Notes under the pieces: generated by a model
What the model saw: only the letters and a program-made list of their open reading frames with translations
Databases searched by the model: none
What the model was told of the DNA's origin: nothing
Translations under genes and position numbers: made by a program
Assembly (NCBI GenBank): GCA_010094025.1
Contig: ML991807.1
Coordinates: forward strand, 1 to 64,000
Reading direction: 5' to 3'
Length of the DNA: 64,000 nt
Source: Viridothelium virens
Taxonomy: Eukaryota; Ascomycota; Dothideomycetes; Trypetheliales; Trypetheliaceae
Part shown: positions 34,642 to 46,238 of the stretch, piece after piece
Layout of the letters: every line of letters starts with the position of its first letter
Position numbering within the stretch: the first letter of the stretch is position 1

Positions 34642-36803
34642 GGTGGACGAAGAATCTTCTCGGCCTGAGAGACTGGTTTCGAACGGAGGGTAGAGAGGTA
34701 ACGAAGAGCGAAATCAAAGGGAGAGGATCTAGGGATTAAATTTTAACATGCCCCCTGTAACGACTGACAGGTCCCTCAATCCACGATTTTCACGGAGTTG
34801 AGAGACCCAAGAAAGATTGGCGGCAGTGGGATGCATCCTTAGTGCATGGAGAAAGCTACATCTCTTACCCAAAGCGTCGAACTTCCAAAGGGTCCTTTCC
34901 CTATGGAATCGGGAAGGCTCGTGGGAGCGGTTGTCAATCCAGGTTCCTGACGATAATTGGGAATGATTTGCACCTGGTCTGAGCCATAGTGATAGCTGTC
35001 ACACCTCCTCGCATCGCTATGCCGGGTGAAATCCCTTCAATGCCGGTGTTTGCGGGATAGAAAAGATACCAGGATACCAGGATACCTGGCTTGGACGTTG
35101 AAGCTGTTTAGGGTTGCGGAACGTGCACAACTTCGCTACTGGATGACGTTGACCCAAGTACCCAGGCCCTTGACTTTCTTGACCCGATACCACGATCCGT
35201 GCATACACGACCTCATGATCTTGCGGGCTCGCCGAATGTAGCATCACGACGCTCAGCATTCCCGGACTTTGGGAAGATGAGATCAAGATTCAACATGGGA
35301 ATTGCTGGTGCTGGGCCTTGGGTACTATTCAGATCTAAGTCTGTGGTAGATTCACAGAAGGCTATTATGGTAGATAACATCAAATATCCCAAATCGGTGG
35401 CATCTGATACATCTCTCCCTGCCTGGGAAGGGTCCGTCTCTCGGCGGAGAGCCTTGTTACTCACACAGAGCATTGCGCGGGAGACATGTGGAAATGCCCT
35501 TGTATGAACAGGCTTCGCAGCACGAAGGCAGCGGGTGCGGAACAGAAGAGTTCAGAAGAAGGTGGCGTATGGAGCATGATGTGAAGTTCAGGACAGCGGC
35601 ACTCTGCACAACCACGTCCGTTAGCGGGGCGCACGGGAGAGGCGTCGAATTGAAAACGCCCACCACGCCACCACGCCGTTAACGCTTGGCGGGTGTGGGG
35701 ACGGGCCGGGGCTTGCCGGTCATCCACCGACGCGGTGGGTGCAGTGGACGCGGTCGCGGTGGACGCCGTAAATAAAGTTCTCATTAACCCGATTGGCTTC
35801 AGCCTCTCTACTAAAAATTTTTCGCTGCGGTACTGGGAGGCGTCCTCTTCCTGGATTCCAAGCCGTCCCGTCTTATTTCCCAAGCTGGAAATGCGTGTAC
35901 AGAGCACTCTAGTAGCAGCAGCATAGCACCATAGAGTGCCTAGCAAGCTAGGCGTCCCGGGACTTCTAACGAGTCAAATGACATGTCTGCCGAAGGAGTC
36001 CACCGAGCATTTCGTCCGAAAAAAGTGGATATCAGCCCCTTCGGCTACATAACCAGCACTGCGCCACTGATTCAGAGCCTCAGAAAGATCGCCATTGGGT
36101 TTTGCGGAAGACCCTGACTCTGGTTGCTGAGGTTATGAACAAACTTGAGGCCATAATCTGCGCGTCCGGTTTGCCGAGGTCGCTGCCAAGAGGGCATTTG
36201 CAGAAGGATGCTACTAAACTACCACTACTTCTGCACCGTCGATTACCTAGCAGAATTTGAGCGTTCGCTTCCAGTTCCTTGGGTCTCCAATGAGATCCTT
36301 CGTGAGGCTAGTGTTAGAATCCGCTGTTATAGGTAGCCTCCGCTATGGTGCTATGGTGCTATGGTCGCCGGCAAGCATGCCACATGCAGGAACGTTGAAG
36401 CATTCACAATTGCCTGAGTCGCGGTCGTGGCCAAGGTGTAAGGTCTCCGCTGCCCGACTCCACTTCTTGCCAACTTGAATCACGCCGGCCCCACGCCGGT
36501 GCAACGGTAGTGACATCAGGCCTTGGTTTTACCGAGTTTGTCCCCAAGCAACGGCTGCGATGGAGATTGCTACTCAAACAGTCAGACCATCTGTTTAGCA
36601 AAAGACGTCAACAGTTTCTTTTCCCTCGCGGCCACCCGGCTCCCGAATTGCTCCTTCCCTTGTGCACAACGTCAGCGGTTCTCGCAGACAATGGTCAGTC
36701 GTATTCGAGACTCCAATCTATACCATCACTGTCCTGGTATGCGGAATCGGAAATTTTGCAGTTGATGATCTTACACCCTGCTTGACTGCAGACCATACTC
36801 AAA
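34642..36803. other. intergenic 2.2 kb with short tandem repeats
   Basis: No gene is recognised. Small direct repeats are present: GATACCAG twice plus a variant at 35065-35088, and GCTATGGT three times at 36342-36365. The open frames are short and overlapping. Confidence 0.5.
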
Positions 36804-37804
36804 ATGGTCGTCACGCAGAAAGTTGCGATCGTGACCGGAGCTACTGTGAGCTTGAATACCTCTCAATTCCTAGCCGTCTGCCCGCATTCAACGGTAGACT
36901 GATCATGTGTATGGCTCGTACAGTCTGGAATGGGCATTGACCTCGCGAAGCACTTGTACGCCCAAGGATACAGGGTTGCCATTGTCGGTCGCAAGCAAGC
37001 AGCAGGCGACGCTGTGGTGCGAGAGATTGGGGACGACAATGCGCGCTTCTTTCCTGCCAATCTCGAGAATTATGCCAGTCAAGCTGCCATGTTCCAAGCC
37101 GTCTGGAATACCTGGGGTCGCATCGATGTGCTCTGTGCAAACGCTGGTATCGTGGACAAAAGCAGTGTATATATCTACAGTTGGCGTGAGAAGGGTGTGC
37201 ACGAGATTCCACCAGAACCGGATCTCCAGTGTACCGATATCGACTACAAAGGCGTCATCTACGGCACCCAACTCGCGACGCATTTCATGCGACATAACAA
37301 ACCGCAACCAGGAGGTCGTATCGTGGTCAACGCAAGCATTGGAGCGTTATTCCCTCACCAGTCCTATCCGGAATATTGCGGCGCGAAAGCTGCGGTCGTC
37401 CAATTTGTAAGAGGCGTGGCTCCAATGTTGAAATCGAAGGAAAATATCTTCATCAATGTCGTAATGCCCGGGGCGGTCCAAACTCCAATCGTGCCTCCTG
37501 AAATGATGGCAGCAGTGTCTGCAGAGTGGTATGTCTACTTCACTCAGTCGTTTGAGGAACTTACTAACATGATATCAACAGTGTGACCCCTATATCAACG
37601 GTGATTGCTGCCCACGATAGGTTTCTTGAAGATGAAACGGGTGCTGCTGGTCAAGCACTGGAGGCATCTTCAGACCAACTCATATATTACGATCCGCCGG
37701 AAATGGGAAACGGCTACAAAACGAAACGGGCTGTCACGGTCTGGGAGCCGCTGTTCAAGATGATGCACGGTGAGAATTCGGAGATGCCGGATGCGATCCC
37801 ATGA
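36804..37804 (+). CDS. Short-chain dehydrogenase/reductase (SDR)
   Basis: This is an NAD(P)-dependent oxidoreductase with a classical SDR fold. Exons are 36804-36845, 36924-37528 and 37582-37804 (introns 78 and 53 bp, the second with a TACTAAC branch site), giving 289 aa. The cofactor motif TGATSGMG is assembled across the first junction. The sequence then has NAGIVDKS, DIDYKGVIYGT and the catalytic Ser in NASIG, with Tyr and Lys in YCGAK. The pattern resembles 15-hydroxyprostaglandin dehydrogenase-like fungal SDRs. The substrate is unknown. It is convergent, at 173 bp, with a related SDR on the other strand. Confidence 0.9.
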
Positions 37805-37977
37805 AATGCTATTCGAAAATTGTTTGCTTCCTTCATTCTGCTGGCAATTGGAGTACTAAAGTGTGCATTGTAGTTCTGCATGACATTGCGGTTAGAGAAA
37901 CGAAAGAATAACGACAGTCCACATACCATTTGTATTGGGCAATGAGCTAGGTAGTCCGCTGGCTCCTTAGGTAGAAC

Positions 37978-38947
37978 TCAGTTTTTTATCACACCACCTT
38001 TCTGTTTCTCTACACTGGTAGCCTCCATGAGTTCTCTCATCGCATCGTCACAAAACTCGATCGGTGTCCGGATGTAGTAATTCGTTAAGCATATCTCAAC
38101 CGTGACTCCATACGTCTTTTCCGCAGCAACTTTTTTATCGTTTGCATCGCACAGTCCTTCTCCATCAACCAAGAGAAGAACGACTTTGCAAACCATCTCC
38201 ATAGGGGTGAATGAATGTTTAGGGAAATTATCCCAGCCACCTTCACCTACGAGGTTTGTCTCTACCACACCTGGGCAAATAGCATTGACGCGGATTCCAT
38301 CAAGGTGGAAATGGGTTGCAATCGAACGCACAAATCCAACTACACCATCTGTCATGTCATCAGAACGGGAATTCATGGCGAGGACGCACTCAACTCACGC
38401 TTCGCAGCTGTGTACATTGGGGAGAAATCGGCAGGGTAAAAAGATCCACAGCTCGCCGTCATGATCAAATTGGCCCCTTCGCCCTTGTGAGGAGATTTGC
38501 GAAAATAGTGCAGTGCAAGATAGCTGGTCAGAATGACGCCCTTCAGATCCACATCGATGCTGAGGAGATCTGGATCCGGTGGGGGCTCATCAATCTCGGG
38601 ATGCTGTGCATAGAAATCCGCCTGTTCAATCACACCAGCATTTGCAAAGACAAAGTCTAGACATCTTCCGGACGAATTGAAGATCGTCTGAAATGCTGAT
38701 GCTAATGCACCGTAATTGTAGACGTTTGCCGCGTGAAAAGTCGAGTTGGATAGAGTCGTTGCGACTTTCTCTCCGATTTTCGCGTTAATGTCAATGATAT
38801 GGAGGATCCATCCTCCACGGTCTGCAAGAGCTCTCGCAACTGCAAGACCCATCCCACTGGCTTAGACGATTTAGCAGCTTGCGCAGAACGATTGAACGAC
38901 TTTTCTTTCCGCTTACCACCTCCCGTAATCACAGCCACTTTACTCAT
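37978..38947 (-). CDS. Short-chain dehydrogenase/reductase (SDR), paralog of neighbour
   Basis: Minus-strand exons are 38947-38917, 38860-38399 and 38348-37978 (introns 56 and 50 bp), giving 287 aa. The cofactor motif TGGASGMG is assembled across the first junction, with an AAG acceptor. FANAGVIEQADF, DVDLKGVILTSYLALHYF, the catalytic Ser in TASCGSF, Tyr and Lys in YTAAK and NAICPGVVETNL follow. The shape of the protein matches the adjacent plus-strand SDR (compare DVDLKGVI with DIDYKGVI), so the two are probably an old inverted duplication. The substrate is unknown and there is no targeting signal. Confidence 0.9.
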
Positions 38948-41035
38948 TTTTTACGACAAAGTGTTACTTGTTACCTTTTGCCTCGACACGAAAGTCACGA
39001 CTCGCTGAAAGAAGGTCCAGCCTTAGTGCGATCGATATTGATACCTTTCCAGACCTATACGTAAGGAGTCGGCGTTCCTCCACTGGTCTTCTCAAGTTCA
39101 GAGCCAATGATATGGGCGACGACCCACTCTCCTATCTTGCGTACGAATAAGGTGATCTTTCTTCGGACACGGCCTTATCAACTGACAACGGCATCTCCTC
39201 CGTTGGTAAGCTACTTCTGTACTTGGCACCACCGAAGGACGGAGATGGGCTGTCACAACTGAGACGACGGCCTCCCCCCTCAGCCAAAATTTGCACATCA
39301 TTAGCGGTGGGTACCTTGATTGATCGACGCATGCGGAGCGCATTAGTTAGGCCCCCCAGGGTCTGTGAGGTCGTTGCCTGTCTCAGAAGCGAAGTGTCAG
39401 CGCTGCCATGTTAGGAGTTTGTCATTTGGGCCTTCCGGTAAGCACCTTCGGCATTGGCGAGAGTATCGTCCTTTGGCATTCGAGGAGAAGAAACGGTAAT
39501 ATACTTCTCTCTAAGGAGGAGGTACAGCGTTGTTGTGCCGCAGGCATTAGAAGCTCAGACAAACACGCGAAGAGGGGTTCATACCGCCACCTACTCTAAC
39601 GGCGCCGAGGGTTTCCGATCCCTTCTCAAATCCAAGAACTTGTACGGAGTAATTAGCATGAACTGTCAGCCCACAACATTCCCAGTCGACTTTGGCTCAT
39701 GACTTCCATGACTGCCACTACAGACCTAAGGATTTTTCCCACAACTCACGAGAAGTACTAGCCACCATCTGATTGAACAAGACAACATCAACTCTTGAGC
39801 GTTTTACATGTACCCACCTAAGGCATTGAACACTTCTGGAATACCAAACAACCCCTCCACAGCTTCTGACGATAAATTATGCATTCCAGCACGCCGTTCG
39901 ACATCGTCTCTACGTCCGACTAGAAGATGTCTGAATTCGACATGGACCACCACACCCCAAAACCTCTCATCTCAGCCAATTTAATATTTTACCATTTGCT
40001 CATTTTGCCATTCGCTCTGCGAACTTCGAGCAGCCTTTTACAGTAGCTATTGTGACACCAAGGATAAGTAATATGAGAAGCGTTGGAGGTGCAGAAGCGT
40101 GAGGACATTGTTATTATATGTTGTTGGTCTGTGTGTCAAATTCGGACATCTCCTAGTCGGACGTAGAGGTATCGTTCCTCTCTCACAAGTACTCCGTACT
40201 CACATCACTTTCACCGAGCCTTCGACTCTGGTCGCGGTCAGCATGCAATGCCTTTGTGCACCTCCATCAACATTGATGCCTCATCCAGTGTCACGAGCAT
40301 GGGATGCGTAGTTTTTCGCCAATGCATCCAAACAATACGCTACATACCTACGTACTCCATGATCCCATCTGCTGTTCCTGACTATACTCTCCCATTCGCG
40401 TCTCATTGCCCCGTTGCCCCATTGCCCCACATTCCACTCCCACAACGACACTTTTGAACATCTGACGGATGGTAAATCAAGGCCAATTCCCTCCGTTGGC
40501 GGCATCAGCGTTGATCCACACTGCTTAATTTACGGTGCGACTTGCGCGCGTTTCGTCATCCGATCGTTCTTCCACTATCAGCCTAGCTCGCACCTGATGG
40601 GTTTGATGTGCGTACCGACTGGTAGAGCGACCTGTGATTTTGTAGGTCGAGAAAGGAGGAGGTGCCGCGATGCTCACGTCGACGGCGCTGTTGCAGATGA
40701 GTAGTAGGAGTGGGAGTCTGAATGAGGCAGCAGTGCAGGATAAGCGTAAGAGTATGCGTAGTCTGTAGATTGCGGCGGGAGCGACTGTGTCGGGGACGTG
40801 ATCGGCTGGAAATGGATGGATTGAGGCGTGTTCTTAAGGCTGGAGAGAAACGAAGGAGATTAATTCCTCTGCATTGGGCCTCTTCATGATGAGGTTTTCG
40901 GTAGCTCGTGATTGCTGCTCTGCTGAAATGAATGAATGTAAGAAGTGCCCTGAATCTCAATACCACCACTTCCTCCTTTCGTACACAGTTCAACCTTACT
41001 AAAATGACCTTCTTCCTATTGACAGTCTCGGGAGC
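38948..41035. other. intergenic 2.1 kb with a diverged duplicate of the SGNH 3' end
   Basis: No intact gene is seen. The right-hand end contains a partial copy of the neighbouring SGNH gene's 3' end, listed separately. The rest shows short overlapping frames only. Confidence 0.45.
40881..40985 (-). repeat. Diverged tandem copy of the SGNH hydrolase 3' end
   Basis: This stretch aligns with 41011-41115, the last coding part of the SGNH gene plus about 25 nt beyond its stop codon, offset by 130 bp. Shared blocks include CTGCTCTG and AATGAATG. Translated on the minus strand it reads LRFRALLTFIHFSRAA beside LHLRGLLNPFIPTEQS of the gene. It is a partial, non-functional tandem duplicate with many differences. 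Confidence 0.55.
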
Positions 41036-42070
41036 TCATGAGCTCTGCTCTGTTGGAATGAATGGGTTTAGAAGACCCCTCAAATGCAACGCCATCTTGC
41101 GTCCTCCTTCAATACTTGGCTCTACCCTCGCAATGTAATCTTCTGCCCTCCTGCCATTCATTACATCATATAGGGCACAAGGCACAACTTTCGTGCCAGG
41201 GATATCGATCCGTGCTGTTGCAAGCTGATATAACCTGATGATAGCAGTCTGCAATTGTGTGGGCGATCCTTCGTATCCCAGCAACTTCAACGGCAGATCC
41301 GCCCAACCCCTCTGATTCGATGCACTTGCTTCCAGCGGAAAATAGATCATGCATACAAGAATGACTCGAGGTTTCTGTTTCTCGACTATTCTGGAGATGT
41401 ATTTTTCGACCTCATCTTTGAATAATCGAGTAAAGTACCGCAGCACTCCTGCTTTTCCTTGCCTCAAAGATCGACCAGACGTCAACCACGCCAATCTCAG
41501 CAGATGCAGCTTAGTCTTCAATGTCGGTTTGTAAGCAATGTCATTACCGCCTACGGATACAACGAGAAAATCTTCAGCGCGAATGTGATCGCGGATAAAC
41601 TTGTCGTGGTCCAGAAGGCCGCCCAATCGCTCGCGTAGCAAGGATTCTTCAACAGCAAGGTTTAGTGTCGTGGCGCGTTCGCCAAAGAAATGATTCAGCC
41701 AGAAGGCGACATCAGGTCTCAGATGTGGCCGCTCAAGAACAGAGTCGTAGATATTAGGTATGGAAACGGGGAGGGGTTTGCCACCCGGGCCATTAGATCG
41801 GACCCAGGCTTTATTGTCCAGAGAAGAATCGCCGGCCAGATAGATGATGGGCTTGTTAGGTCTCAGTGAAAGCGTCGTGGAGTGGAAAGTTGAGACATCA
41901 GAAATTGGATGCCCTTTCCATTCCAAGTAGAAGCGAAATGGGTCTATCTTTCCATTCGTGCATGGCGGCGTGTCATTGGCCATTCTCGCGATGAAACTAT
42001 TAAGAAAAACGACAGCAACGATGAAGACGATGAAAACGATGAGATATTGTGAGGAGCTAAGTATTCGCAT
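41036..42070 (-). CDS. Membrane-anchored SGNH/GDSL-like hydrolase
   Basis: SGNH hydrolases are esterases or lipases, and some deacetylate carbohydrates. The single-exon protein is 344 aa with an N-terminal signal anchor (about 8-28, QYLIVFIVFIVAVVFLNSF). Block I is AGDSSLDNK with the nucleophile in Asp-Ser-Ser (81-83), and block III is SVGGNDIA (Asn176). The usual block V Asp-x-x-His is not obvious near the C-terminus, where the sequence reads EDYIARVEPS, so the catalytic His may lie elsewhere or the protein may be divergent. It is divergent from the GH2 gene across a 359-bp region, and both products carry an N-terminal membrane anchor. The fold call is good; the substrate is unknown. Confidence 0.75.
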   Translation of the reverse strand: MRILSSSQYLIVFIVFIVAVVFLNSFIARMANDTPPCTNGKIDPFRFYLEWKGHPISDVSTFHSTTLSLRPNKPIIYLAGDSSLDNKAWVRSNGPGGKPLPVSIPNIYDSVLERPHLRPDVAFWLNHFFGERATTLNLAVEESLLRERLGGLLDHDKFIRDHIRAEDFLVVSVGGNDIAYKPTLKTKLHLLRLAWLTSGRSLRQGKAGVLRYFTRLFKDEVEKYISRIVEKQKPRVILVCMIYFPLEASASNQRGWADLPLKLLGYEGSPTQLQTAIIRLYQLATARIDIPGTKVVPCALYDVMNGRRAEDYIARVEPSIEGGRKMALHLRGLLNPFIPTEQSS

Positions 42071-42429
42071 GCACTAATACTTCATCCGATACAGCCAACC
42101 TATGGAGGTTAGAGAAAAGATATTCAGAGTAAGGACTGTGAATGAAAGAAGGTTCAATTGAACTTGTCGCCCCGGACTACCACCGTACTCTATGGCCTGT
42201 GCCCTCTTGTCATCCGTTCCTTCCAGCTCATAACGGAATACTCAGTTTACACTACAGCAGCGAGCACCATACGAGAGAAGCAAGCCCACTCAGGTAGCTA
42301 CGCGTTCTGTTCAACAAGTCTTTGTCGGAGGCGGACATCGCTTTAAACCAAAGTTGTCCACCCCCACTTCACCCCACTCCACCCCGCCATCCCAGAACAA
42401 CAGGACACTCTGGCTCCCGTGTTGAGAAC
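42071..42429. promoter_or_regulatory. Shared divergent promoter of SGNH and GH2 genes
   Basis: The 359-bp region lies between two head-to-head start codons. I see no clear TATA box. A pyrimidine/C-rich stretch occurs at 42358-42405, just before the GH2 start. Co-regulation is inference from the geometry. Confidence 0.4.
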
Positions 42430-44709
42430 ATGCAAAATGTTCGAATTGTGCTGGCCGTCTTTGTCTGTTTTATTGCAGTCTTGATCCATCTTCTGAACAG
42501 GTCCGAGCTAATTCCGTTTTCCACGAGAGCACGCGAACAGGTGATAATGTCAAACTCAGTTCAGACCTATCCGCGCCCTGATTTTGAGCGAACATCTCTC
42601 CTCTGGACATCCTTGAATGGCCCATGGGACTTTCTCTTTGATGACCAAGATGCGGGTCTCTCAGAACAATGGCAGTACAACGGCCTGCCGAAGCAAGTCA
42701 TCGTGGCTGAGAATGATGGGAAAGAAGAGAGCGTAGATACCAAAGCGACGCAGATTACCCAACAAATTGCTGCTTTGCCAGAGAAGCTTTTACAGAAGAA
42801 TGTTTTCACTTCTGGAAAAGATGGAAAAGTCCATAAGAAACAGAGGATCAACGTCCCTTTTGTTTTCCAGACTCCCGCTTCAGGAATCCATGACCTTGGT
42901 GCGCACGAAGTAGTCTGGTATGAGCGAAGCATCTCGGATGTTCGCACTGAGGCACAGAAGCAGCAGGGTCATCGCATTCTGCTCCGATTCGGTGCTGTCG
43001 ACTATGATGCCAGTGTCTGGGTGGACGGACAATATGTCGGTGGTCACCGCGGAGGACATGTGCCTTTCGACATTGATATCACCGACGCGATGTCTACACG
43101 ATCAACGCTGGTGTCTTCTAGCGCAACTGCACGGTTGACTATACGAGTCCGTGACTCAACTTATGACCTCACTCAACCCCGCGGAAAGCAATACTGGGGA
43201 GCCAAGCCTGAAAGCATATTCTATACTCCTTCCACTGGGATCTGGCAGTCAGTTTGGCTCGAAAGCGTCCCAGCTGCAAGAATAGCTGACAGTAGTCATG
43301 GAACAATTCTACGTTCCGAAGATATTGAGTCTGGGGAAATTCACGCCAAGATTGCTGTACAGGGAAGAAAGGTCGCCCAAAAGTATAGCGTGGAAATAGA
43401 GGCCAAATTTCATGGCGTCACCATTGGCAAATCACTCAAGACAGAGTTGCCAAGAGCTGCTGAATATGTCGAAATGAAGTTCAATATGCGCTTATCGGAG
43501 CAACAAACCCGAGAGCTTCCACAGGAGGTACTGAAGGATATCCCTCTTGACGACAATCGGTGCTGGCTCAATCGTGTGGCCCTGTGGTCCCCTGAACATC
43601 CCTCCTTGTACGATCTGAAACTTCGATTGTATGACTCTGCGGATCGAGTTGTCGATGAGGTAGCTACCACTACGGGAATGCGCTCGTTGAGCTGGACCAA
43701 TGGTGATCGTACCTTTACACTCAATGGACGTCCAATCTTCCAGGCTTTAGTCCTTGACCAGGGATATTGGCCTGAAACAGGCATGACTCCCCCCTCTGCT
43801 AGTAGCCTGAAAGCAGACGTTGAGCTCGGCAAGAAAATGGGGTTCAACGGCTGTCGCAAACATCAGAAAGTTGAGGATCCAGTTTTCTTATATTGGGCCG
43901 ACAAGCTCGGCTATCTCGTTTGGGGCGAGATGGCTAACGGTTATGAGTTCAGTGATGAGTATGTTGAAAGGTTCAACCAGGAATGGGTCGAATCGATGAA
44001 GAGAGACATCAACCATCCCTGCGTTGTTGCTTGGACACCCATTAACGAAAGCTGGGGCTACCCTTCATTGAAGGACAACATTGAGCAGCGTAACCACATT
44101 CGCTCACTCTATTTCATTACGAAAACATTAGATGCTACACGAGCCATCAATGACAACTGTGGCTGGGAGCACGTGCAAAGCGACTTGACCACTTTCCATG
44201 AGTACGGCGACGCGAACGTCATGGCAAATGCCTGCGCCTCGATGGAGGGTGTGCTGGGGAAGAAAGCGAATCGCGACGTATTTGTTCTTCCTATAACTGG
44301 AGCGTGCAGAAACGACACCGGTACCAAGGATACTGAAGGAGCTCCTGTGCTCTGTACCGAGTGCGGCGGAATCAATATTGCACCGGCGAAGGGCGATGCT
44401 TCTGGGAAGGAAGACGATTGGGGTTACATCACAGCGACTGACCCTCAAGATCTTCTCAAGCTTATTGAAAATCTTTTGATGAGCATTGCTCGTAGCGGAC
44501 TCGTCAGTGGCTTTGTCTACACCCAGTTGTAAGTTCAGAATGCTCTACGGCGAACGATCAAAGCTAATGAGAGCAGAGCGGACATTGAGCAAGAAGTCAA
44601 TGGGCTCTACACGCCAGATCGGAAGGAGAAATTAGACGCTGCCAAAGTGAGGGCGATCATCGAGGAGGCGGAAAAGGTTTATTTCAGTCACCAGTCTCGT
44701 GGAAAATGA
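42430..44709 (+). CDS. Membrane-anchored GH2 beta-glycosidase
   Basis: GH2 includes beta-galactosidases, beta-glucuronidases and beta-mannosidases, all retaining. Exons are 42430-44528 and 44577-44709 (48-bp intron), giving 743 aa. The frame extends upstream of the ATG only from non-ATG codons. An N-terminal hydrophobic segment (about 5-22, RIVLAVFVCFIAVLIHLL) suggests a type II anchor. Then come the sugar-binding domain (INVPFVFQTPASGI, FGAVDYDASVWVDGQYVGGH, TPSTGIWQSVWLE), the sandwich domain and the barrel. The acid/base Glu540 lies in WTPINESWG and the nucleophile Glu644 in LCTECGG. The C-terminus, GFVYTQLADIEQEVNGLY, is formed across the intron as in GH2 barrels. It lacks the long C-terminal domains of LacZ. 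The family is certain and the specificity open. Confidence 0.93.
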
Positions 44710-46238
44710 ATGGGAGTATACGACCTCCAGCAGCAGGAACTGCGACTTCAAATTTGAGGTAAATCACCGTTTCCGCTTCAAGCGAGGGCTTCCATCTTGT
44801 CACAATAGAGGTCTCATAGAAACCGTCTCAAAAGCATTTCGGTGTCTGGTCTCATGTGATGTGACCACTGTCACGGACGTGCTGCTTGCGCAACTTGGGT
44901 CGGACAAGTGAGCACATTCGCAGACCAAGACTTTGCTTGCTAATTGTCCTCCATTCCGTAGCTTAACTCAGTATACACGTTTCTCAATCCGGGTGATTCA
45001 ACAGGTGCAAGTCCTAGGATCGCGCGTCTGTAGAGCCTTATGTGCTGTACCACCTATTCGCGGATTGATGGTGGCTGCTCAAGCATTAGACTGCGCTGAA
45101 GGCATGTTCGACCCGAGCATCGGATCCTCTGCCATTGCGTGAACTTCGATTCACGGCCTAGACTATATAGCGTAGGAAAAGCCTCCGATGAAAGGTACCC
45201 AGATAACCACTCCGCAGCGCAGACGGCCTGCAATAGGTGCAGTATTGTCATGACTGACGCTAGGTAAGGAGCTTTTCGTAGATCGTTCAGCCAGGGGCAC
45301 ACAATGGAGGCCTACAATACAATTCTGCCAGTACCGTTGCTGCCATGCTTTTTCGGACTCTTGTCCTCATTGGGCGAGCCTTTGAGAACATAGTAAGACA
45401 TCGCAGAGATCCCAAGACTGAATGATTCAAGAAGAGATAAAGAAGAAGGCCAGAGGCAATGGAAGCAGCGTACTTGAATAACTCAGCAGGATAGCCCAAT
45501 ATTGTTTTGAGCAGCCATCTTTGGCGACATTAAGAATTTCACGTCCCTATCCAGATGTCAACACCGATACCGATGAAGAGGAAGACAGGGGTTAATTTAA
45601 GTCTAACCTATCATGGACTAGCTTCACAACATCGCGGTCTTCGCATACGTGTCGAATACGCGCCGAACACGCGCTCACGGCTCGACCCCAATAACAGTGT
45701 CAAGCACTCCATCAACACGATTATGAAGGCGTTGCTCGTGCCTGATGCAAGAGTCTAGAGCAAAAGCTGAACAGAAATCGACAGCTGCAGTTAGATTCGA
45801 AGTCGTCATCTGCATTCCCAAACCTTGGCTCCATCAACTCACTCACGACGCCCGGACCAATTCTAATTGTTTGACGTCCATCGACTTCGGTTGGTCGTCT
45901 GTTGTCACTCCCGTAGATGTTAAAGGAATGCTGCGAGCACGTTTACGAGCCACAGGCCCATGTTTCTGTCGATGACCAACCGAGGCTTCACTAAGGAAAG
46001 TGCTATTCCAACACTGCCAACATCGGATGGAGATGACTGGCACTTACGATTTGAGAATATCTCGCACTTGAAAACACGAGTATGACGAAGCGTAGAGTGA
46101 GATCTGCAAAGGTAGGCTTTCCAGAATTACTGAATATATGTCCAAGCTATAGCTTGAGGCGACGTCAGAGCACTGAATGCGATTTGTTGATTTCTATTCT
46201 TTCCCTTCTTTGCAAGTTTCCTTATAGGCCAGTTCCTT
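44710..46238. other. intergenic 1.5 kb, no gene supported
   Basis: On the minus strand near 45.3-45.5 kb a frame can be read after a plausible acceptor as LGISAMSYYVLKG and further to a stop, but I found no acceptable upstream exon. Otherwise nothing is recognised. Confidence 0.4.

Noticed and set aside
29404-38947. Secondary-metabolite biosynthetic cluster
   Set aside because: MFS, SDR and membrane genes are present, but no polyketide synthase, peptide synthetase, terpene synthase, P450 or pathway-type zinc-cluster regulator is visible.
45287-45560. Possible C-terminal exon of a small protein on the minus strand
   Set aside because: The stretch after the acceptor reads plausibly, but no upstream exon with start codon and matching phase was found.
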